NCBI GenBank assembly: GCA_038030265.1
Contig: CM075941.1
Coordinates: 57,823,952 to 57,887,951, forward strand
Reading direction: 5' to 3'
DNA from: Corythucha ciliata
Lineage: Eukaryota; Arthropoda; Insecta; Hemiptera; Tingidae
DNA length: 64,000 bases
Positions 54,375 to 63,746 of the stretch are shown here, in pieces. Position 1 is the stretch's first letter. Each line of letters starts with the position of its first letter. The notes beneath the pieces were generated by a model that saw only the letters and a program-made list of their open reading frames with translations, did no database searches and was not told the DNA's origin. Made by a program: the position numbers and the translations under genes.

Positions 54375-55892
54375 GTGCCCAGCGTTTATCCACCATTTCT
54401 TCGTGGTCTTATCGGTTCCAAAACATTCACCATGGCTCCAAGAACCTTATTGTTCAATATTCTCCTACTGAACTTCGCAACCATTCATCCATTCGATTTC
54501 GGACCCAACTACTATAATATTTCGCGAATAAACCAAACAGGAATCTTTCTCGAACAATTCGGAAATATTTTGTTAAAAAAGGGCGAATGGCGAATATTAA
54601 CACAAATGGATTTATCCACGTTGTTCGAACAGCTAATTTTAGCATCACAATTAATCTCCCAGGTCTCCTTACTGTGTAGAAGAGTTCAACTAATTCAACC
54701 CAGGAACCAAACCACGCACGCTCCTAACACATTTGCCGCAAATTGCATTTCTTCCTACCGTACTCTAAATACGAGTTTCACCGAAATCCATCTCAGAGAA
54801 CAGTTTATAGGTAAATATTTCCTCGTTAAAAACAGAAACAAACGAGGGCTCATAAATTTGGTAGGCCGTGCATGTAAAGTCCTCTTCGGTACACTCAGTG
54901 ACGAAGACGAAAAAAGATACAACGACATGTTTGATAGTGTACAAAAACAACAAAACAATTTGTTCGTACTCACCAGACAACAAACTATGCTTTTCAATAC
55001 CACCTTCAACATTTTAAATTCCACTACCAAAGGGCTTCTGACCGAGTTAAATAAGTTAACAATCTCCCTCGAACACAAAATCACAAACATTTTCGAAGAC
55101 ATTCAAGTCCAAGAACAGTTTTTTACGCTGCTAAACCAAGCAACCTTCATTCTTTCTCGCCTCAACCTATATCAAGACGACTTGATAAACGCCCTAACGT
55201 TCGCCCAGCATGGCATTCTTCATCCTTCTCTCATCCCACCCGACGAACTCCTTCGAATCATCACCCATATAAACGATACTACACTCCCTAATTGCATACT
55301 TCCATGGCAACCGTTTCCTTCAAACCTTCCAAATTTCCTGCAACTACTAAAACCAATCATATATACTCACGGGCAAATACTCAATTTCGTCCTCCTACTA
55401 CCATATTTTGATGCATCGAACTATACTCTTTTCCATGCTATTCCATTACCCCTTCTGCAATCTGAAAACCTTTATGCTCAAATTAAACTACCCAGTAAAT
55501 ATTACGCCATTAACCATAACGACCAAACTTATTTCACATTGACAGAGCACGACATGACGGCATGCCCAAAATTTCTCACACAATATTTGAGCGTCAATCT
55601 TAACCCTATCATTCATTCAATCACTTCAAACTGCTTCCTCTCATCTTTGCAACATGCTGATATTCTACCATGTCATTTACTCCTACTAAACTTCAACCAT
55701 ACTCTATTTCACGAACTAAAACAACCCAATTCATGGCTCTTCATGTCCCCACCAAACTCTTCCACAACGTGCGAACTCTACTGTCCTGACCCCATTATTC
55801 GTCAAACATTCAGTCTCCCAGGATACGGAACACTAACCATCCCGGAAAAATGCATCTTGAAAACCCCCACTAACATACTCAGTAGTAATTGA
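54375..55892 (+). CDS. env: Envelope fusion-like protein (baculovirus F / errantivirus Env type), C-terminally truncated
   Basis: Open for 505 codons with no stop. A second in-frame Met at residue 20 is followed by a hydrophobic stretch that fits a signal peptide, so that Met (54432) may be the true start. A furin-type site R-N-K-R lies at residues 154-157 and is followed by a hydrophobic Gly-rich fusion-peptide-like segment, the hallmark of F-type Env. Heptad-like sequence and several N-x-S/T sites follow. No transmembrane anchor or tail is present before the stop at 55892, next to the opposite-strand gypsy junction. Intact relatives mediate membrane fusion; this one would at best be secreted. 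Confidence 0.8.
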   Translation: MPSVYPPFLRGLIGSKTFTMAPRTLLFNILLLNFATIHPFDFGPNYYNISRINQTGIFLEQFGNILLKKGEWRILTQMDLSTLFEQLILASQLISQVSLLCRRVQLIQPRNQTTHAPNTFAANCISSYRTLNTSFTEIHLREQFIGKYFLVKNRNKRGLINLVGRACKVLFGTLSDEDEKRYNDMFDSVQKQQNNLFVLTRQQTMLFNTTFNILNSTTKGLLTELNKLTISLEHKITNIFEDIQVQEQFFTLLNQATFILSRLNLYQDDLINALTFAQHGILHPSLIPPDELLRIITHINDTTLPNCILPWQPFPSNLPNFLQLLKPIIYTHGQILNFVLLLPYFDASNYTLFHAIPLPLLQSENLYAQIKLPSKYYAINHNDQTYFTLTEHDMTACPKFLTQYLSVNLNPIIHSITSNCFLSSLQHADILPCHLLLLNFNHTLFHELKQPNSWLFMSPPNSSTTCELYCPDPIIRQTFSLPGYGTLTIPEKCILKTPTNILSSN

Positions 55893-55896
55893 TTAA

Positions 55897-57141
55897 TTAT
55901 TCTGACACTGGCTTGACTCTGTCCAGTGATACTCGTACACTGCGATTGGGTAAGGAGATTTTTACCGTTTTCTTGTCCCGCTCGAGTACTTTATGCGGTC
56001 CCGTATAGGTAGGGCGAAGTGACTTCTTTGCTTGGTCGTCTCGCATGAAGACGTGGGAACTGTTGTGTAGTTCTTTACTCACAAATGAGCGTTGTTGACT
56101 TTCGCGAGTTTATGCCATTTCATGTTTTAATAGTCGAATGAGGTCGTCCGGTGGTGTGGAATTTTTTGAAGGCATGAAGTATTCGCCGGGAAGTCCGTAG
56201 AGAAGTTCTGCGGTGCTCTTCCCTTCGTCTTGTCTGACTGCAGAGCGGAGTCCGAGCAAGACGGTAGGCAGAATTTTTGTCCACTGGTTTTTGGTATTGA
56301 GGCGAGCAGTCAGCGCTGTACCGTTGGCTTGTGGGTGGTTAGGTGTCGTACGGATGCGTTGTCTTCCGAAAAGTTTCGTTAATTCCGAGAAGAGGTGTGA
56401 TTCAAATTGTCTTCCCTGGTCCGTCGTTATCCTTAATGGTACGCCAAATCGAGATATCCAGTGTGCGACAAATGCGTGTGCGACGGTGATCGCTTCGATG
56501 TTGGAAAGTGGAATCGCTTCGGGCCAATGGCTGAAGCGGTCGATCATTGTTAAACAATACATTTTTCCTTCTGACGGTGGCAAGGGTTCGATCAGGTCGA
56601 GGTGAACGTGTTCGAGTTTTGTTGAGGGTTGGAAAGTTCCGAAAGGGGTGACGGTGTGCTTGTTGACCTTGCTTTGTTGGCAGGGAATGCAAGTCTTTGC
56701 CCAGTTTCCGACATCTTTTTGAATTTCTGGCCAAAAGAATCGTTGAGTGACGAGTAGGCACGTTGCCCGTATGCCAGGGTGGCTTAAATTGTGGAGTTCG
56801 TCGAACGCAGGCCGTCGGAAATCAGGTGGGAGATATGGTCGGGGGGTTCCCGTTGAAGTTTCACATGTTAGTGCGATAGTAGTCCCTGGAACTGTAACTC
56901 GGGTGAGTTTGAGATTCCCTCTTTCCTCGAGTTGTTTGAGTGTGGAATCTTCCTTTTGAGCAGCGGCTAGTTTCTCAAAATTGGTAGGCATTTGAATTTC
57001 TTCGACTCGAGATAAGGGGTCAGCCACGGTGTTGGTTTCGCCGGGACTGTACCTGATATCGGTGGTGAATTGAGAGATGTAATTTAGCTGTCTCGTCCGT
57101 CTGGGGCATTTATTTGTCGCACTTTGTTGCATGGCGTGCAT
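55897..57141 (-). pseudogene. pol: gypsy RNase H end, integrase and Pol tail
   Basis: 'LSRVEEIQMP' ends RNase H. Integrase zinc residues ('LSHPGIRAT', 'CIPCQQSKVNKHT') and core motifs 'LDLIEPLPP' and '[10 protein letters not shown]' follow. The block that should hold the catalytic Glu reads 'HPQANGTALTARLN', so about ten residues including that Glu are deleted. A TAA at 56112-56110 interrupts the tail, which continues 'VFMRDDQAKKSLRPTYTGPH' to 55897. Confidence 0.85.
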
Positions 57142-57174
57142 CAGGGGTTTGTGATCCGTTAGAATCGTAGAATT

Positions 57175-57706
57175 TCAACCTTCGAGCAGAGGTTGAAAGT
57201 ACCTCACTGCTTCGTAGATGGCGAGCAGTTCCCTGTCGTAAGTGCTGTAGACGGTTTGTGCTTTACTGAGTGCACGTGAGAAAAATCCGAGTGGCTGAAA
57301 CTCGCTGCCGTTTTTCTGTTGGAGGACGGCTCCCAGAGCTGAGGAGCTCGCGTCGCACTGCAGGTAGAGAGGAAGATGGTCCGCTGGGTGATTAAGCTTA
57401 GTTGCGTTTGCAAGAGTGTGCTTAGTTTGCTCCCAGGCTTGCACTGTCGTTGGAGACCATGGAATCGGTGTGCGATCATTTTTCTTGGCACCGTGTAGTA
57501 ACTCGTTGAGAGGTTTTTGTATTTCGGCGGCGTGCGGAATGTTTTTGCGGTAGAAGTTTACCATTCCTAGGAAGCGTCGGAGATCCTTAATAGCTTTAGG
57601 TTGTGGCATTTCGAGAATCGCACGGACTTTTTCTTCCAGTGGTTGAATACCTTTGGCGTTCACTTGATATCCAAGGAAATTGATGGTGGGCTGGCCCAGA
57701 ACACCC
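57175..57706 (-). pseudogene. pol: gypsy RT end and RNase H start
   Basis: Begins with 'INFLGYQVNAKGIQPL', the segment that follows the YxDD box in gypsy RT, then 'LRRFLGMVNFYRKNIP' and RNase H 'LQCDASSSALGAVL', 'YSTYDRELLAIYEAV'. The catalytic RT half is absent. A TGA at 57177-57175 interrupts RNase H and the frame continues. Confidence 0.8.
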
Positions 57707-57831
57707 AGTTGGAGAACTTGTGGATTGGAGCGTTGGTGCTTGAATCGATGTTGTTTTCCGTTACAGAAGGTTCTCCGACAGGTTATCCTTTTTTTACCGG
57801 TTTATTTTAAATTTGGTTTTTACAAACCACA
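57707..57831 (-). repeat. Gypsy LTR fragment
   Basis: About 117 bp nearly identical to 39881-40003 ('agttggagaacttgtggatt' and onward). The plus-strand left end stops abruptly at RT coding sequence near 57706. Confidence 0.8.
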
Positions 57832-59169
57832 TCGCTACTTTTGAGAAATACAATTATTTGAATTTTGACAATACAAATAATAAAATAAAACGTATTTATC
57901 AAAGTACCTATAACGAGACTTTTTATCTCACATTCTCTACTTCAAGCAGAACGGGAAAAAGCGATAGTTTTCCTTGATCAACTCGTTTACCTCTGCAATT
58001 TCAGTAGAACACCGAACCATCCCCCTGCCCAACTTATCACACTCACTCGAACTCAAATGCATTTCACGATAAATAAAAGCTAAACGTATAAAAATACCAG
58101 ATCATCCCATTTATTGTCTTGAATGTCAAGTAGATCCGTTTTACGTTTATGATTCACGGATTTAGATTTAGATGCAAAGTCGTAAACAAAGCGGAGAGAG
58201 AATTTGAAAGGAGTGGCGTAGAAAAAGTATAGCAAGGGTGAAAATAATACGCCTCGTATAATTTATCTAGGCTATGTGTAAGTGGTTTTTAGATGTAACA
58301 AGTCTACAGATAGTGGAAATTCTTGACAGGCATAATTTAGTCATCAGGTAAGGCCCCAGACAGAGATGATTTCTTTTGCTCGGCCAGTCGGCCTCACTTT
58401 TTCGTTTCTCTACATTTCCAAGGATTTAACTAAGCTAGAAAGTGAAATTTTGCGTTTCCGATACATGAAATAAACCGTTGGACACAGGTGTTGAATTCAA
58501 TACAAAAGCATCCCTGCAACCTTATTTCTTGACCCAAAACGCGATTTTCGGCCTTTCGCCTGCTGTTTTGGGTATAATCACAAATTTCAGATATTTGGCC
58601 GTTTGTTTAAACATAAATTTGACGGGTTTAACTCACTCTAAAAGCTAATTTTGCAGGACTTACTACTGCCCTATACAAAAGCCAATTTCGAGTGTATCTA
58701 CCTATTGCCCATTCAAAGTCTAGCCCTACGATCGCTCGGAAGGGGGGGGGGATAGGATCACCCTTGGCCCTCGTTCGGTTGTGGGGTCCCCGACAAACTT
58801 CAATAGAGCAGCTTGAATAACGCAAAAATAAGGGATTTTTACGTTATTGTTAGGACGTAAAAAAGTCGTTAACTCGATTCTAAAACGTTATTTTTGGGCT
58901 AACACTGAGAAAAACTTTAATTATCCAGTCAAATGGTGTTCAAAATTGCCTTGAAGTGGAAAAAAAAATGGAAACCTTGGAATTACTTTTGATTGTTATG
59001 TTTGCGCTCTGAGGTCCTTTTTGCATTTCATCGAATCACTCACTAATACACCTCGAGTAAAACGTTATCCACGTATTATTCAGGGATTTTCGCCACTCTG
59101 GGGCTAATTTAATTTTGCCGTCTCATGCTGCTTCCCCCCTCCCCCCTCCTCATGGCCTGGTTCAACTAG
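57832..59169. other. Non-coding stretch, no gene seen
   Basis: AT-rich DNA with a G run at 58743-58751. The only open frame of note (58825-58628, minus) has no recognisable domain. No inverted repeat with a matching duplication was found by eye. Confidence 0.4.
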
Positions 59170-60190
59170 AACTGAAGCTTCTCAGCCCTTCGAGCTGTTA
59201 GGACAATGACGACATCGTCAGCGTACCCTACCAGGAAAAACCCCTCCGGCATATCCAAACGCAGAATCCCGTCGTAATTAATGTTCCATAGGTCCGCCCC
59301 AAGGACCGAACCTTGAGCTGCTTCTTTCTTGCCCCCTCCCGCGTGCTAAACGTCACCCATCGCTCGGATAGGTAGTCTTGCAAAACACGGTACAGGTACC
59401 CCGGAATTCGAAAATCTTCTTTCAGAGCCTGCAAGATGTCTCTCCATTTCGCTGAATTGAAAGCATTCCTGACATCCAGAGTGACCGCCATGCAGAGTTC
59501 ACGGGACCAATGGTTCCCTGTTTTCGCTTCTTGTGCAGCCGTTACCACTTCTCTCACCGCATCTACAGTGGACCTACCCGCTCTGAACCTGTGTTGCCTC
59601 GGTGACAGCCCTCCTGCCGCAGCAACTGCCAAGGAGGGTTCTTTTTTTTAGCAGTTTCTCAAAACAGCTTTCCAGCAGTGTCTAGCATGCATAGCGGTCT
59701 ATGGGATGACGCTGTGTTTGGGTCTCCTTTACCTTTCCCGATGAGGACCAGCTTCGCTGTCTTCCAACGTTCCGGGAACACACCGCACGCATTATACATT
59801 TGCAAAAAAACGTCTGGGTGACTTTTAGAAACGATCTTCAGTATTTCAACCGGGATCCCATCCGGGCCTGGAGCCTTCCGGTTCCTCGTTGACTTTGCCG
59901 CCTCCTGCAGATCACTCGTAGTGAACAGCGGTATATCACTGGGAGTCACCGCAACTAGCGCTCGATCCTCCACTTCGTGCATTGGAAACAGCTCGTCCAC
60001 TATCCTCTTCTTGACCTCAACTGACATTTCAGCTGAGGAGTCCATTCCTTTTAGCTTTTCGAGAACCAGCCTGTATCCCAGACCCCAAGGGTCGTTCTCA
60101 ATATCGCTGCAAAGCTTTTTCCACTTCCTGGCCTTATTCTCAGCTATGGCCACTTCAAGAGCACGCCGAGCGGCCCTGTACTGCTCCACC
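59170..60190 (-). pseudogene. R1-clade-like reverse transcriptase fragment
   Basis: Minus-strand RT: 'RNRKAPGPDGIPVEIL', 'FPERWKTAKLVLIGKGKG', 'HRPLCMLDTAGKL', 'QHRFRAGRSTVDAV', 'AVTLDVRNAFNSAKW' and, after a shift near 59318, 'GSVLGADLWN' and 'GYADDVVIVLTARRAEKL' near 59216-59165. A shift also lies near 59645. This combination is typical of R1-type elements. Endonuclease and C-terminal domains are missing. Confidence 0.8.
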
Positions 60191-60815
60191 ACTGAACATA
60201 GCATAGACTCATCAGAACAAATACACTCGGCACTGTCAAGATGCCGGACTCTCGGAATGCTTGCGACGACACGAGTCAGTGGGTTTCAAACCACAGAGTA
60301 GACGAAGAGCACGCTTCTGCAGAACGAATATATTACGAGCCCCAACCGAGTTACCCCACAAAATGGTACCATAGGTGATATGAGTACGGAAAAAACCAAA
60401 GTATGCTGTACGAAGAGTAACCTTATCCACCGAGAGTTTAAGCCGACGAAGCAGGAATATTGCCTTGGCTAGTTTCCCCGGCAAGACATCCACGTGGGCC
60501 CTTCAATTAAAAGAAGAATCGAGGGTAAATCCAGAAGAGAATCCATCTCGCGGTCCGATTCACAACATTTCAGCGGGAAGCTCAGGCATTTCGTTTTCCG
60601 CTCGTTAAGGAGTAGACCGTTGTCTTTACACCAAGAAGAAACGTCTTCGCAGCACGATGAGGCGTCAACGGAAGAAGGAAAAACCAGCGAAACATCATCA
60701 GCACAGAAGACACATCTAACCGCACTGTTTAGTATGGACGGAAGGTCATTAATGAAGGTCAAAAAAAGAAACGGTCCAAGCACTGAGCCCTGAGGAATAT
60801 CCCTCAGGAGTGTAT
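60190..60815 (-). pseudogene. Non-LTR RT palm and C-terminus
   Basis: 'PQGSVLGPFLFLTFINDL', 'CVFCADDVSLVF' (catalytic box as CADD) and 'WCKDNGLLLNERKTKCLSF' are followed, after a shift near 60480, by 'LRTAYFGFFRTHITYGTILWG' and 'VLQKRALRLLCGL'. A last shift near 60245 leads to 'GILTVPSVFVLMSLCYV'. No upstream RT half exists. Confidence 0.75.
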
Positions 60816-60819
60816 ATAA

Positions 60820-61829
60820 TATCCCTCAAGCGAACGAGGAACTCAACTTTAAATGAGGAGTACGAATCATGCTTCGAGGCAAGCTTTTCACAAATAAACA
60901 AAGCCTCGCTATCCGCTTTCTTCAAGTACTCGACAATATCCTCAGATTTAACGGTTGGAGCCAAGCGAGAAAGAAATAACCAATGAAACTAGTCAACAGT
61001 GTTTAGCGTTGAAGTATCTTGCTTTTTATTTCCAACGAAGTAACCTTCGTTCTTCGATAGGCCTCTTCGGTCCAATTTTCTGGCAGAAACCACAGCTGCT
61101 CCCTGGTCCGGCTTCTTATTATTACCTTTACTAGCAGCGGAGAATTTCGCGTCGCAATTAGGATTTAAAATTCGACTCTGCTGAGTTCCGGTAGGTTCTA
61201 TTGCCATTGACAGTTCTACCTCTATTTTTATTATTGTTATGATTAGGATGTTTGTGACCCCATTGAACTCTGGAGTCCCTTCCGTGTCCTTGTTTACATT
61301 TTACCCAAGGTAACTTTTCTTCCGATTCATCAGCTTTATCAATAAAAGCATGGTCATGGGTATTGCTGTGATCCTCGTCATCAGACGACGGAGAGTCAGA
61401 AATGGTACAATTATTATCTTCCACCTGGAAGGAGCCTCTACCAGGAAGACTCAACTTTTCCACGAGCGAAGATAAGAACGACTTTATTTCTATATTTTCT
61501 TTTCTCAAATCGCCAATTTGGGTTTTTAATTCAAAATTATTCTCACTCACCGCACGTAATTCCGCCGCCACCAAGCTGAGGATTGAGGCCGAGACTTCAT
61601 CCGTCTCCTGCCCCCGCTACAGGCACTCGCCACCCCTCTCACACAGGTGGCAAAACCAATAAACTTTGGAGCGTAGCGATTTCAACATCGCAAACTGCTC
61701 CTCATGAAAGTCCACACATGTTGAGTGAAACACCTTTGAGCAATTACCGTCATATTTGACGTAATTATCAGTCAATACCGTGTTAAAACAGCGAGCACAA
61801 ATCGAACCACTCACGTCAGGCGCCATCAT
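60820..61829 (-). pseudogene. Non-LTR ORF1 with PHD-like finger
   Basis: The start at 61829 opens a Cys/His cluster 'CARCFNTVL...CSKVFHSTC...WFCHLC', a PHD-like zinc finger. A TAG at 61619-61617 is followed in the same frame by heptad-rich 'LRAVSENNFELKTQIGDL', an acidic patch and an Asn/His-rich linker. After a shift near 61180 the frame has a stop near 60989, then an RRM-like 'SEDIVEYLKKAD...CEKLASKHDSYSSFKVEF' block near 60950-60830. Confidence 0.7.
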
Positions 61830-62454
61830 TAATTATGAACTCAAATTAAATTATGAAACATTAATTATGATAGAGAATGTATTCTACAAGTATTAGAGGG
61901 AACGAAGCATGTCTTGAACAAGCCGAAAAACTTCAAGTTGGCTCTTGACGGGAACCCCAGAATGATGAAATCTTGGCTTTTAGTGACGAACACGAATGAC
62001 GTTTGGGGGCTCGGGCCCCCAGCTCTCGATCCAACTTGGCAAAACCGAGTGAACCGTGTTGATGTTCGAACTGGGCAGCGGTGCGTCCAGCCGCAACACC
62101 TTCAGTCCCCGTTTTGCCCTTAACGGTTTTTTTTGTCTTCCCTCGTGTTCCCCCGGGTTCTCTCTGACTCGGTTTTGGGGCAAGCCCAGAGCGTACCTGA
62201 TGGGTCTGAAACCTGAATGGTAGAAGCGAAGGGGTCGACCACCAAGCCCTCGAAAAGCTTGAAAGTTGGACAAACGAAGATTTTCAGGTTTCATTTCAAT
62301 GAACGTAGAATCGGGAAAAGGATATTTGGTAACTGCTTTGACACTTGGACGCGAAATTCTATGATTCTGGTCTTTTCATACCGCGAAATTGCTTGTTTTT
62401 GGTCTTTATTTTCGCGAAATTGCAAGTTTCTGGGCTTCTTTTCAGTGAGACGTC
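61830..62454. other. Non-coding stretch, no gene seen
   Basis: Contains 'attaattatga' repeats near 61827-61870 and a GC-richer stretch 62000-62230. Open frames on both strands overlap and show no domain. From 62340 the 'cgcgaaattgcaagttt' phrasing resembles repeat family C. Confidence 0.4.
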
Positions 62455-63265
62455 CTAATTTGCGGAAAATCAGTAATGCTTGCGGAAACGACATAAAAAA
62501 TTATCCCAGGACGCTGAAAATGCACACAGTTCCTACTTGCACTGATCTCAAGAAACTTTGTCCACTGTTACCCCGAGTTATCGAATAGTACTAGTACTTC
62601 TCCCCGAAGAGTAATTTGCGGAAACAAAAAAAGCTTGCGGAAACGATATTTACAAAATTTGGAGAACGGTCAAACCACTCACAGTTACTTCTGACGTTAA
62701 TTGGAAGAATATTTGCTGACATTTATCTTGAGTAACCGAAAATTACTAGTACTTCTCGTCGAAGAGTCATTTGCGGAAACGATAAAAGCTTGCGGAAACG
62801 ACAAAAAAAATCATCCTAGGACGCAGAAAATGCACACAGTTCCTACTTCCACTGATCTCAAGAAACTTTGTCCACAGTTACCCCGAGTTACCGAATTACT
62901 AGTACTTCTCTCCGAATATTCATTTGCGGAAATGAAAAAAGCGTGCGGACACGATATGTACAAAATTGGAAGACGCTCAAACCACTCACAGTTATTTCTG
63001 ACGTTAATTGGAAGAATATTTGCTGACAGCTATCTCGAGTAACTGAAAATTACTAGTACTTCTCCTCGAAGAGTCATTTGCGGAAACGATAAAAGCTTGC
63101 GGAAACGACAAAAAAAATTATCCTAGGACGCTGAAAATGCACACAGTTCCTACTTGCACTGATCTCAAGAAACTTTGTCCTCAGTTACCCCGAGTTACCG
63201 AATAGTACTAGTACTTCTCCTCGAAGAGTTATTTGCGGAAACGATAAAAGTTTGCGGAAACGACT
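62455..63265. repeat. About 309-bp tandem repeat, roughly 2.6 copies
   Basis: 'gaaaatgcacacagttccta' occurs at about 62516, 62826 and 63136. Each unit also contains 'agaaactttgtcc', 'taccccgagtta', 'actagtacttctc' and two copies of 'tgcggaaacga'. Within each unit a half-unit ('gaagaatatttgctgaca', 'actagtacttctcg') suggests an older duplication. Open frames follow the repeat and are not convincing genes. Confidence 0.8.
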
Positions 63266-63469
63266 CCATTTGGGCTCTAGTTGGTCCTAACATCTGACCA
63301 GTTTGATCAAATAACTTCCTGGCGTTTTATGCGCCAAAAGCGGGTCCAAAATGGGGGTTTTCAATGGTTTTGTGATCATAGGGGTGTGGGGTGTCGATAT
63401 TCATGTAATTTCAAGCCGGATTTGACTACATTCATGAATAACAAACCCATGTGTAAAATTTGCAGCGTT

Positions 63470-63710
63470 TTTTTCACTTTTTTTTTTATTCTATTTTTTT
63501 TATTTTTTTTTTTATTTTTTTTTTTTTTTTATTAGCAAAACTTCATGAAAATTCAAGGAACCAGATTGCACATTACTATCCTGTTTGTTAACGGGTGCAT
63601 TACGAATTTGAAATATAATCGTCAGATGGTGATCAAAATTGAATTGTATTTCGTGAAACTTATCAACCCTGTTCACTTGTCATTTTTTTTTTTTTTTTTT
63701 TTTCTATTCA
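63470..63710. repeat. Poly(T) tracts
   Basis: T-rich runs at 63475-63532 and 63684-63703 with few interruptions. They may be tails of minus-strand retroposed sequence, but no body was recognised between them. Confidence 0.5.
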
Positions 63711-63746
63711 TTCATTCATTGTTTCAATTCAATTTCATGTGCCATG

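Larger units (their letters stand above)
40543..55892 (+). mobile_element. Env-bearing gypsy-type element, interrupted by three insertions
   Basis: Plus-strand order: LTR-like promoter region, primer-binding candidate, gag, protease, RT-RNase H, integrase, Pol tail, env. The Pol tail is broken by a tRNA-carrying insertion (46543-47151) and a MULE (47199-53234), and a MITE (53833-54239) lies before env. Removing these and one duplicate of each target leaves about 8.3 kb, a normal size. No 3' LTR is seen; env ends at a junction with an opposite-strand gypsy fragment. The exact left end is uncertain. Confidence 0.8.
55893..57831 (-). mobile_element. Internally deleted minus-strand gypsy fragment
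   Basis: Minus-strand order: LTR fragment (57831-57707), then directly the middle of RT, RNase H, integrase and Pol tail ending at 55897. Gag, protease and the first half of RT are missing, so LTR and RT are fused by deletion. The left end meets the truncated env. Protein similarity to the 11.6-15.8 kb gypsy is obvious, but the LTR is the type found at 39.9 kb. Confidence 0.75.
60190..61829 (-). mobile_element. Internally deleted Jockey/CR1-like non-LTR element
   Basis: Minus-strand ORF1 (zinc finger, coiled coil, linker, RRM-like piece) runs into RT at the palm motif 'GIPQGSVLGP' near 60805, so endonuclease and RT fingers are deleted. It ends near 60190 where R1-type sequence starts. Similar in gene order to the 9.3-22.2 kb non-LTR element. 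Confidence 0.7.

Noticed and set aside
62217..63042. Frames of 113-123 codons
   Set aside because: They track the 309-bp tandem repeat, giving internally repeated translations with no known domain.
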